The notes under the pieces: model-generated
What the model was told of the DNA's origin: nothing
Database searches by the model: none
The model's input: the letters and a program-made list of their open reading frames with translations, nothing else
Source: Uliginosibacterium gangwonense DSM 18521
GTDB taxonomy: Bacteria; Pseudomonadota; Gammaproteobacteria; Burkholderiales; Rhodocyclaceae
Assembly: GCF_000373965.1 (NCBI RefSeq)
Contig: NZ_KB892840.1
Coordinates: 62,001-126,000, forward strand
Length of the DNA: 64,000 nucleotides
Direction: 5' to 3'
Translations under genes and position numbers: made by a program
Shown here: positions 17,630 through 24,938 of the stretch, piece after piece
How positions within the stretch are numbered: position 1 is the stretch's first letter
Layout of the letters: each line of letters begins with the position of its first letter

Positions 17630-18318
17630 TGGGATGCAGCCTTGAGCGCGCCTATCAGAGCGGCCACACTGAGAATGACATTGAACTCCGCCCTGGAGGC
17701 GACGAACTCTCTGTAAAAACGATTCTCCGTGCAGGATTTGCGCAAAATGAACGCATACTTGACCTGGGCTGCGGCAAGGGCGCCGGAACCCGGCTCTTGC
17801 GGCAACTGGGTTGTGCGCCTGTCGGGCTTGATCCAATATCGGATTGCCTGCTGCACGCAAAATCGTCAATACCAGACCTTGCATTGATTGTGGGCGCAGC
17901 CCACCAACTACCACTCGTCAACGATTCCTTTGATGGAATACTCGCGGAATGTTCGCTTTCTCTAGCCGGATATCGAGCAGAGGTTTTGTCAGAATGCCAT
18001 CGTGTTTTACGCCCAGGCGCCAAGCTTGCCATTACAGACATGTACGCACGGCTAACACACCCAGCGCCAATCACGTATCCCTCCTGTCTATCAGGCATAA
18101 CCACCGCACCAAGCATCCGTGCGGCACTAGAAGACGCAGGTTTTTCTATCGAACACTGGGAAGATCAATCCTGCGTATTAAAAAATGTGCTGGCACAGTT
18201 GATATTCGAAGCACCAAAAAGCAATAGCGAAGGAGAAAACTCTACGCTACTGGCTGCGTTGAAGAATTGCCGCCCTGGCTATTTCATGCTTATAGCGACA
18301 AAAACAGCAAGGAGTTGA
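17629..18318 (+). CDS. SAM-dependent methyltransferase, DVU_1556-like
   Basis: This 229-residue class I methyltransferase has motif I as LDLGCGKGAG near residues 45-54 and a post-motif acidic residue in GLDPIS. It looks like the UbiE/MenG-like small-molecule group. The substrate is unknown. It sits in the aldehyde oxidoreductase accessory block with a start overlapping the previous stop. The DNA here (17.1-18.4 kb) looks AT-richer than the housekeeping genes at 33 and 56 kb, which could mean transfer of the block. Confidence 0.78.
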   Translation: MGCSLERAYQSGHTENDIELRPGGDELSVKTILRAGFAQNERILDLGCGKGAGTRLLRQLGCAPVGLDPISDCLLHAKSSIPDLALIVGAAHQLPLVNDSFDGILAECSLSLAGYRAEVLSECHRVLRPGAKLAITDMYARLTHPAPITYPSCLSGITTAPSIRAALEDAGFSIEHWEDQSCVLKNVLAQLIFEAPKSNSEGENSTLLAALKNCRPGYFMLIATKTARS

Positions 18319-18322
18319 CATC

Positions 18323-18778
18323 GTGCCTGATGATGATTTTCGCGTCGCGGAATTGATGCTAAAAGGATATAAATGTAGCCATATCCTGGTACAGATTGGT
18401 TTGGATGAACAGGCAAAAGACAATCCAGACCTGTTGCGTGCCATATCAGGGCTCGCCAATGGAATGGGCTGCGGGCTTGCATGTGGTGTATTGACTGGCG
18501 GATGCTGCCTGATCGCCATGTATGCAGGCATGGACACACAAAAACATGAAGAACATGAACTGCTCTACCTCATGCTTGAAGAATATACGGACTGGTTCCG
18601 CAGTGAGTATGGAGAACGCTACGGCGGCACTGATTGCAGCCAGATTATTCGTGGCGATCCGCGTTTGCGTAATGAGCGTTGCCCAGGGCTGATCTTGGCT
18701 GCCGTCCAAAAGGCACGAGAAATACTTGAAGCCAATGGTTTTGAACTGGATGGTATCAGCGGACGCTCACAAGGATAA
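18323..18778 (+). CDS. C-GCAxxG-C-C family protein, DVU_1555-like
   Basis: This 151-residue protein has the redox-type cysteine pattern of the family: Cys in GYKCSH, then GCGLACGVLTGGCC, then TDCSQ and ERCPG. Such proteins are predicted to bind a metal or redox centre. The GTG start at 18323 has AAGGAG upstream and lies five bases after the methyltransferase stop. Function is unknown; the conserved company of a molybdenum aldehyde oxidoreductase suggests assembly or electron transfer. Confidence 0.78.
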   Translation: MPDDDFRVAELMLKGYKCSHILVQIGLDEQAKDNPDLLRAISGLANGMGCGLACGVLTGGCCLIAMYAGMDTQKHEEHELLYLMLEEYTDWFRSEYGERYGGTDCSQIIRGDPRLRNERCPGLILAAVQKAREILEANGFELDGISGRSQG

Positions 18779-18782
18779 ATCT

Positions 18783-19886
18783 ATGAGCAAGTTTGCTGCC
18801 CTCATCTTGGCTGCTGGCTTCTCTTCCCGCATGGGAAGCTTCAAACCGCTGCTTAAAATGGGCGATAAGATGGCTATTGAATGGACGGTCGAGACATTTC
18901 GCGGTGCGGGAATCACCGATATACGGGTCGTCACCGGCCATATGGCTGAGTTGCTGGAAGCCCAGATGCATAGGCAGAAAATTCAGACCGTACGAAATCC
19001 AGACTACGCCAAAGGCATGTATACAAGTGTTTGTGCGGGGCTCCGCGCACTACCTGGGGATATCGACGCCTGCTTTTTACTCCCAGTGGACATCCCCCTG
19101 GTGCGTACTTCAACAATCACGGCGCTTACCCAGCACTATGAAAATAGCTCTACCGCTGTCACTTACCCCGTCTTCCGCAAGCAACGCGGACACCCTCCCT
19201 TGATCCGGCGTGATCTATTCGCTGCAATTCTCAAAGGCAATGGTGAAGGCGGGCTGTGTGCACTTTTGCATCACTATCAGGCCGCCGAGTTTGCTGTTGC
19301 GGATGAAGCGATCCTGCTTGACATGGATACCCCGGCAGATCACGTCATGCTGTCTGAACGAAGCCGTATCAAGCATCCAAACATTGCAGAATGTGAAGCT
19401 CTGCTTGAACTTCACGGAATAAGCGAGGCGGTTTACCGCCACAGCCATGCCGTGGCCCGCGTTGCAGTGGCATTATGCAGGCATTTGGGCAACATTGATG
19501 CGGAACTCATACTTGCCGCAAGTCTGTTGCATGATATTGCCAAAGGTCAATCGAAACACGCCGTCATTGGAGCAGAGCTTCTTGATGGTTTGGGCTACCC
19601 AAAGGTTGCCGATATCATACGCGTGCACATGGATCTTGAGTACACAGGAAGCAACTTGGATGAAAGTGCAATCGTATTTTTCGCAGATAAGCTGATCAGT
19701 GAAGACTGCCTTGTCTCTCTGGAACACCGCTTCTCTCCAGCGTTTGAGCGTTTTGCAGACCAACCTGAAGCATTGGCAGGCGCCCAGCGCAAATACAGAA
19801 GTGCATGCAAAATACGTGATGCAGTGGAAAGCGCTACAGGCTTGAGCATCGCCCAAATTCTAGCCACCTGTGGAGTCCAAGCATGA
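18783..19886 (+). CDS. MocA-like nucleotidyltransferase fused to HD domain, DVU_1551-like
   Basis: The N-terminal 200 residues form a MobA/MocA-like nucleotidyltransferase (LILAAGFSSRMG near the start, then LLPVDIPLV). In the MocA branch this joins CTP to molybdopterin, giving the cytosine dinucleotide cofactor that MOP-type enzymes use. Residues about 215-330 form an HD-type metal-dependent phosphohydrolase domain (HSHAVARVA, LLHDIAKG). The start at 18783 gives 367 residues and lies five bases after the previous stop. CTP specificity is inferred from the neighbouring enzyme. The HD partner domain is unusual and its substrate is unknown. Confidence 0.82.
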   Translation: MSKFAALILAAGFSSRMGSFKPLLKMGDKMAIEWTVETFRGAGITDIRVVTGHMAELLEAQMHRQKIQTVRNPDYAKGMYTSVCAGLRALPGDIDACFLLPVDIPLVRTSTITALTQHYENSSTAVTYPVFRKQRGHPPLIRRDLFAAILKGNGEGGLCALLHHYQAAEFAVADEAILLDMDTPADHVMLSERSRIKHPNIAECEALLELHGISEAVYRHSHAVARVAVALCRHLGNIDAELILAASLLHDIAKGQSKHAVIGAELLDGLGYPKVADIIRVHMDLEYTGSNLDESAIVFFADKLISEDCLVSLEHRFSPAFERFADQPEALAGAQRKYRSACKIRDAVESATGLSIAQILATCGVQA

Positions 19887-21274
19887 ACCCGGACATTCTG
19901 GCACACACAGAGAGCGTCTGCCCTATCTGCCTGCGGACAATTGCGGCAACGCGGATTGCTGAAGGTAATGATGTCTATCTTCTCAAACAATGCCCAGATC
20001 ACGGGGCCTTCAAAACCATTATCTGGCGAGGACTGGAATCCTATCGACACTGGGGGGAACATGGTAGCCGGACAGCGCCCCCACCCATAACAGAAACAAT
20101 GGCACAGCATGGTTGCCCACATGACTGCGGACTATGCCCGGAACACAAACAGCATAGTTGTTGCGTTTTGCTTGAATTGACTCCGCGCTGCAACCTGCGT
20201 TGCCCAATTTGTTTTGCTTCTGCCGATCACGCAGGCAACGAACCCACCCTTGCTGAAATCGAGTCCTGGTTGCAACGCCTGCAAGCGCATAGTAGCCCGG
20301 TCAACATCCAACTCTCGGGTGGAGAGCCCAGCATACGTGACGACCTGCCCGAGATCATCAGGCTCACCCATTGCATGGGGTTTGACTTCGTACAACTTAA
20401 CACCAATGGCATTCTTCTTGCAAAAGAACCAGATTATGCAAAGACATTGAAAGAAGCTGGGCTTGACTGCGTTTTCCTGCAATTCGATGGCGTCAGTGAT
20501 CGGGTATATCAGCACATTCGTGGCGCCCGGCTGCTGGAGATCAAAATCCAGGCCATTGAACATTGCGCACAGGCCCATCTTGGCGTGGTACTTGTCCCTA
20601 CCCTGATACCCAACGTGAATGTAGATGAGATCGGCGCCATCATCGCTTTCGCCCTAGCACATGTACCCACCATACGTGCAGTACACTTTCAGCCTATCAG
20701 CTATTTTGGTCGCTATCCCAAACCCCCAGCGGATCATGATCGCATCACTTTACCTGAAGTGATGCAGGAACTAGAAATTCAGACCCATGGCATGGTTCAC
20801 GCAGCAGACTTCTCACCGGGTTCTGCGGAGAATGCATACTGTTCATTCAGCGGAAAATTTTTTGTTGATACGCGTGGTCATCTGAGTGCCCCGGCCAAAA
20901 CAACTGAAAAATGTTGCAGCACACAGTCTGGCTGCGGCTGCGGAGCCCCCATACCCGGCGAAGACGTACAACGTGCCCGACGTGTTGTTGCAGGTCAATG
21001 GGCGGCGGAACAAGTGCCTAAGCCTACCGCCGTGCCATCACAAATCAATATCAGCAGCCTGGATGCCTTCCTTGCCCTGCGACGCCACAGCTTCAGCATC
21101 TCCGGCATGGTATTTCAGGATGCCTGGAATTTGGATCTGGAGCGCCTGCGGGAATGCTTTATTCATGTCGTTTCCCCTGACCGGCGCATTATTCCATTCT
21201 GTGCCTACAACCTGACAGCCGCCTCTGGGCAAGCACTCTATCGGCGCCCCCATCATGAACATGCCCAGGTTTAA
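19883..21274 (+). CDS. Radical SAM protein, TrsS-like
   Basis: This 463-residue protein has the SAM cluster motif CNLRCPICF near residues 101-109, preceded by a cysteine-rich segment (CPHDCGLCPEHKQHSCC). This architecture resembles the group containing the MJ0619/tetraether synthase (Tes) proteins. A second cysteine-rich stretch (CCSTQSGCGCG) lies near residue 350, and the C-terminal part holds PFCAYN. From memory, NCBI calls related proteins radical SAM (seleno)protein TrsS; this copy uses cysteine throughout with no in-frame UGA. The start overlaps the previous stop by four bases. The substrate is unknown. It belongs to the aldehyde oxidoreductase accessory block. Confidence 0.78.
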   Translation: MNPDILAHTESVCPICLRTIAATRIAEGNDVYLLKQCPDHGAFKTIIWRGLESYRHWGEHGSRTAPPPITETMAQHGCPHDCGLCPEHKQHSCCVLLELTPRCNLRCPICFASADHAGNEPTLAEIESWLQRLQAHSSPVNIQLSGGEPSIRDDLPEIIRLTHCMGFDFVQLNTNGILLAKEPDYAKTLKEAGLDCVFLQFDGVSDRVYQHIRGARLLEIKIQAIEHCAQAHLGVVLVPTLIPNVNVDEIGAIIAFALAHVPTIRAVHFQPISYFGRYPKPPADHDRITLPEVMQELEIQTHGMVHAADFSPGSAENAYCSFSGKFFVDTRGHLSAPAKTTEKCCSTQSGCGCGAPIPGEDVQRARRVVAGQWAAEQVPKPTAVPSQINISSLDAFLALRRHSFSISGMVFQDAWNLDLERLRECFIHVVSPDRRIIPFCAYNLTAASGQALYRRPHHEHAQV

Positions 21275-22571
21275 CTTTGCCTCGCCCAATCCACTCGATG
21301 CCTGGGTTGCAGCCAGAACAGGCTTGAGTGAGGCAGATTTTTGTCATACCCAATTACAAGTCTACCAGATAGATAGATTTGTCGACACCGTCACCTGGGC
21401 CAAGCTTCACAGTCCCTATTATCGGCACGCACTGGCCGATGTGAATGCACACGCACTGCGTTCGCTGGAAGACGTTCGACGCTTACCATTTACGACGGCA
21501 GAAGATTTGTGCCGCAATAATCCCACGCTGCTTTGCGTCTCTCAAAATGAAATCAGCCGGATCGTCACACTCGATACATCAGGCACCGGTGGTAGCCCCA
21601 AGCGCTTGTACTTTACGCCAGAGGACCAAGAAGCCACCATTGATTTCTTCCTTCATGGCATGGCTGTACTGACACGTCCGGGGGACCGCGTAGCCATTCT
21701 TTTCCCTGGTGAGCGCCCTGGGAGCGTTGGGGGTTTGCTCGCCCTGGCCCTGCGGCGCCTAGGCGCTACACCAATCCTGCTAGGGTGGCCGCACGATTCG
21801 GAAACAGCCGCCTTGCAGCTTAAGAATTCTCACGTCGATATCATAGCAGGAGCGCCGATTGCAGTTCTCGCCCTTGCAAAATCCACGGGGGCCATGCAAG
21901 TGCGGAGCGTGTTGCTGAGTTCGGATCACGTCGCCCAGAGCCTGCGAAACTCCCTGGAAAAGATTTGGGGATGCGAGGTCTTTGAACATTACGGTATGAC
22001 CGAGATGGGCTTGGGTGGCGGCGTAGACTGCACTGCTCACACAGGCTACCACATGCGCGAAAACGATCTGCTGATCGAATTGCTGCAGCCAGGCAGTAAT
22101 GAACCCACGCAGCCTGAAGAACTTGGAGAAATTGTGATTTCCACGCTGACACGACGCGGAATGCCCTTGATCCGCTATCGCACGGGGGATCTCTCTCGTC
22201 TGCGCACAGAAACCTGTCCATGTGGCTCCCCGCTTATGCGTTTGGATTACATCCATGGCCGCATTGGCACACCTGTCAACCTCGGCCTAGGAATACTGAA
22301 CATGGCGATGCTTGATGAGGTCCTGCTGGCAGACAACGGTGTCATAGATTTTGCCGCAACCTATCGTCTAACCTCTTCGCCACATCTACACCTGGATATC
22401 GCCAGCCTGAACGGTGAAGATGAATTACCGCTTCTGAAGTGCAGACTCCTGGAGATTCCGGTTTTGGCCCACGCCGTGGATCACGGTTTGCAGCTTTCGC
22501 TTTCATACGTGGGCAGGGAATTGATCAAACACGCTGGTAAACGCCGAATCCATGTGGAGATGGCACCATGA
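21255..22571 (+). CDS. PaaK-like AMP-dependent CoA ligase, DVU_1553-like
   Basis: This 438-residue acyl-adenylate/CoA ligase has the P-loop-like motif TSGTGGSPKR and the adenylation motif EHYGMTEMG. Later comes RYRTGDLSR, in the phenylacetate-CoA ligase style. It overlaps the radical SAM gene by 20 bases. In an aldehyde-oxidising context it could activate the carboxylic acid product, or it could be part of cofactor assembly; the sequence does not decide. The C-terminal domain is short compared with long-chain ligases. Confidence 0.83.
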   Translation: MNMPRFNFASPNPLDAWVAARTGLSEADFCHTQLQVYQIDRFVDTVTWAKLHSPYYRHALADVNAHALRSLEDVRRLPFTTAEDLCRNNPTLLCVSQNEISRIVTLDTSGTGGSPKRLYFTPEDQEATIDFFLHGMAVLTRPGDRVAILFPGERPGSVGGLLALALRRLGATPILLGWPHDSETAALQLKNSHVDIIAGAPIAVLALAKSTGAMQVRSVLLSSDHVAQSLRNSLEKIWGCEVFEHYGMTEMGLGGGVDCTAHTGYHMRENDLLIELLQPGSNEPTQPEELGEIVISTLTRRGMPLIRYRTGDLSRLRTETCPCGSPLMRLDYIHGRIGTPVNLGLGILNMAMLDEVLLADNGVIDFAATYRLTSSPHLHLDIASLNGEDELPLLKCRLLEIPVLAHAVDHGLQLSLSYVGRELIKHAGKRRIHVEMAP

Positions 22572-23203
22572 CAACGGTTTATCTGCTTCGGCATGGCGCG
22601 CTGATGGGTGACAGCAGGCACCACTTTGTCGGGCAAATCGATCTGCCTTTGGCTCCAGAGGGCTTGGCCCAAGCCACTGCTTTGGCGCGTGCGCTCCAAG
22701 CCAGGGAGATTGAATCCATCCATTGCAGCGATTTGATTCGCTGCCAAACGACTGCACGCATCCTGGCCGAAAACCTGCATGTGCCGATTTTTGCCCACAA
22801 AGAGTTGCGTGAAATCTCGCTGGGTGATTGGGAGGGACTCCCACGCGGTGAGGTTGCTCAACGATGGGCACGGGAATTTGAAGCACGCGGACGCGACATT
22901 GAGCATTACCGCCCTCCCCATGGAGAGAGTTTTGCTGATTGTCTGGCACGCGCGTTACCTATTTGGCAATCAATCCAGCAGACCCGATGCAAAGCCGTGG
23001 CAGTGGTGGGCCATGCCGGGCTGAACAGAGTTCTACTGTGCCACATCCTTGGCAAACCCATTGCCGAAATGTTTCACATTGAGCAGGACTACGCATGCAT
23101 CAATGTGATCGATTGTGGTACGGAGAGCTGCCACGTTCGGCTCATCAACGCCTGTGCGACAACGCTGCCTGCGTGCGGAGAACCTCTCCACACAGCCTTA
23201 TAG
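22568..23203 (+). CDS. Histidine phosphatase family protein
   Basis: This 211-residue phosphoglycerate-mutase-like phosphatase has the active-site motif LRHG near residues 7-10 and the second catalytic histidine in VVGHAGLNR. It resembles the CobC-type alpha-ribazole phosphatases, but no cobalamin genes are nearby. The start overlaps the ligase stop (ATGA). It is the last gene of the accessory block, followed by a 183-base spacer with a putative operator. Confidence 0.85.
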   Translation: MTTVYLLRHGALMGDSRHHFVGQIDLPLAPEGLAQATALARALQAREIESIHCSDLIRCQTTARILAENLHVPIFAHKELREISLGDWEGLPRGEVAQRWAREFEARGRDIEHYRPPHGESFADCLARALPIWQSIQQTRCKAVAVVGHAGLNRVLLCHILGKPIAEMFHIEQDYACINVIDCGTESCHVRLINACATTLPACGEPLHTAL

Positions 23204-23232
23204 CCTCTTCCTGCAATACTTCTACCATAGCT

Positions 23233-23249
23233 GTGTCAATCCGTGACAG
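23233..23249. promoter_or_regulatory. Inverted repeat TGTCA-N5-TGACA upstream of second ferredoxin gene
   Basis: TGTCAATCCGTGACA at 23234-23248 is perfect in its 5-bp arms and shares arm sequence and spacing with the repeat at 2997-3011. It lies 138 bases upstream of the ferredoxin start, in a spacer that should hold a promoter. Confidence 0.5.
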
Positions 23250-23386
23250 GTCTCTTGAAAACTGAAGGGTTTGCATTGCTACCGCCTGGCACTATTTCCA
23301 TACTGTGTAGAGGACACCATGAGGCATGGTGTGGTCTATTCCACATCAGAAGCGGGTGTCGATAAAAAATACTCAAGGAGACAGAC

Positions 23387-23578
23387 ATGGCCTACAAGAT
23401 CGTTCCTGATCTGTGCAATGGTTGCGGTGCTTGCGAATCGGAATGCCCGAGTCGTGCCATCAGCCACGTTGAAAAGCTCTATACCATTGATCCCGGTAAA
23501 TGTGTTGAATGCCAAGGCAGCTACGACAGCCCGATGTGCGCACAACTGTGCAATACAGACGCCTGCGTACCTGCCTGA
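23387..23578 (+). CDS. 2[4Fe-4S] ferredoxin, copy 2
   Basis: This 63-residue ferredoxin differs from copy 1 at only four positions (Asp for Glu, Leu for Val, Gly for Ala, Ser for Thr), with the same cluster motifs. The Shine-Dalgarno AAGGAGA is well placed. Its different upstream region, with the TGTCA-N5-TGACA repeat, suggests separate regulation from copy 1. The next gene encodes a flavodiiron protein, a typical ferredoxin- or rubredoxin-linked oxygen or NO reductase. Confidence 0.93.
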   Translation: MAYKIVPDLCNGCGACESECPSRAISHVEKLYTIDPGKCVECQGSYDSPMCAQLCNTDACVPA

Positions 23579-23659
23579 TCATTCCAGATAGACTCCCGAT
23601 CGCACTGATCGAATGGGCTATTCCGGCCGCTACACGAAGCCATCAAAAAGGAGCCTGCC

Positions 23660-24844
23660 ATGATCGTCAGGGCGCTCAAACCCGGCATCTATGCGCTGAC
23701 CGCAATCGACTGGGACCGAAAGCTTTTCGATGAACTGGTCCCCCTGCCAGAGGGGACCAGCTACAACGCCTATGTTGTAGTCGGCAGTGAAAAGACCGCC
23801 CTGATTGACTCCGCCCACCCATCGATGACGGAAGCATTCATCAGGGCATTCCAAAGCCTGGGCATCCAGCATCTGGACTATATTGTCTCCAACCACGCAG
23901 AGCCAGATCACTCTGGCTCGATTCCCGCAGTGCTGGCCCTGCATCCGGAAGCCAAGGTGCTGGCGAACGCCAAATGTCGCAGCCTGCTCATCGCCAGTCT
24001 GGGCTTGAAACCTGAAAATTTTACGCTGATCAAAGACAAACAAACCGTATCGCTGGGCGACAAGACGCTGCGCTTCATGTGGGTACCCTGGGTACATTGG
24101 CCCGACACGACCTTCACCTATATTGAAGAAGACCGCACCTTGTTTTCCTGCGATTTTCTGGGTGCCCATCTTGCCACTTCTGATCTGTATGCCGATGATG
24201 AGGCCCGTGTGGAGCGCGCCGCACGCATGTATTATGCCGAAATCATGATGCCGTATCGATCACACGTCATGAAGTATGTGGATCTTCTGGCAACCATGGA
24301 TATCGATTTGATCGCCCCTAGCCACGGGCCTGTATATCGCAGACCAGAATTCATTCTCTCGCGCTACCGGAGCTGGGCGGCAGATGCTACACGCCCGGCC
24401 ATCGTGATTCCGTACCTATCAATGTACGAGAGCACTGCCAAGATGGTGGCATACCTGATTGATCGCCTGATGGAAAAGAGACTTTCAGTTCAGCCCTTCA
24501 ACGTTGTGGAGCTGGATAGTGGGCGTTTTGCGGCGTCCCTTGTCGACGCCTCGACCATCGTTTTCGCCTCCCCCACCGTACTGGATGGCCCACACCCGGC
24601 CATGGCCGCAACAGCTTATCTGGTCAACGCCCTCAAACCCAAGGCACGCTATGCCAGCATGATTGGCTCCTACGGCTGGGGAAACGATGCAATGCAAAAC
24701 AGCCTGGGCAAAATGCTGCCCGACCTGAAGGTAGAATGGCTCCCACCGGTCGTAACAGGCGGAACACCCAAGGCAGACGACTTCACCAATCTGGATCGAC
24801 TTGCGGAAGAAATAATCAGGGTAAACACGGAGGTTCAAGCCTAG
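23660..24844 (+). CDS. Flavodiiron protein (FprA/ROO type)
   Basis: This 394-residue cytoplasmic enzyme reduces O2 to water or NO to N2O. The metallo-beta-lactamase domain carries the diiron motif NHAEPDHSG near residues 81-89, the later aspartate in SCDFLGAHL, and histidine in APSHGPV. The flavodoxin domain occupies about residues 250-394 (YLSMYESTAKM binds FMN phosphate, then SYGWGN). AAAAGGAG precedes the ATG. No rubredoxin domain is fused, so ferredoxin copy 2, 81 bases upstream, is a likely donor. The inferred role is defence of the hydrogenase and 2-oxoacid oxidoreductase against oxygen. Confidence 0.92.
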   Translation: MIVRALKPGIYALTAIDWDRKLFDELVPLPEGTSYNAYVVVGSEKTALIDSAHPSMTEAFIRAFQSLGIQHLDYIVSNHAEPDHSGSIPAVLALHPEAKVLANAKCRSLLIASLGLKPENFTLIKDKQTVSLGDKTLRFMWVPWVHWPDTTFTYIEEDRTLFSCDFLGAHLATSDLYADDEARVERAARMYYAEIMMPYRSHVMKYVDLLATMDIDLIAPSHGPVYRRPEFILSRYRSWAADATRPAIVIPYLSMYESTAKMVAYLIDRLMEKRLSVQPFNVVELDSGRFAASLVDASTIVFASPTVLDGPHPAMAATAYLVNALKPKARYASMIGSYGWGNDAMQNSLGKMLPDLKVEWLPPVVTGGTPKADDFTNLDRLAEEIIRVNTEVQA

Positions 24845-24938
24845 CGATTATGCGCTAAAACACACAGTGATATTAATATTACTGCTAAACAAATTTCCTC
24901 TATTTATACTCTAGCAACCATACGTTCTGGGGAGAGCA

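Noticed and set aside
20880-21220. Selenocysteine codon in the TrsS-like gene
   Set aside because: No in-frame UGA interrupts the gene; cysteine codons occupy the candidate positions.
23268-23310. Sigma-54 (-24/-12) promoter at TGGCAC upstream of ferredoxin copy 2
   Set aside because: There is no GC dinucleotide at the required 10-base spacing from GG; similar near-matches upstream of cooM and pilB also fail on spacing.
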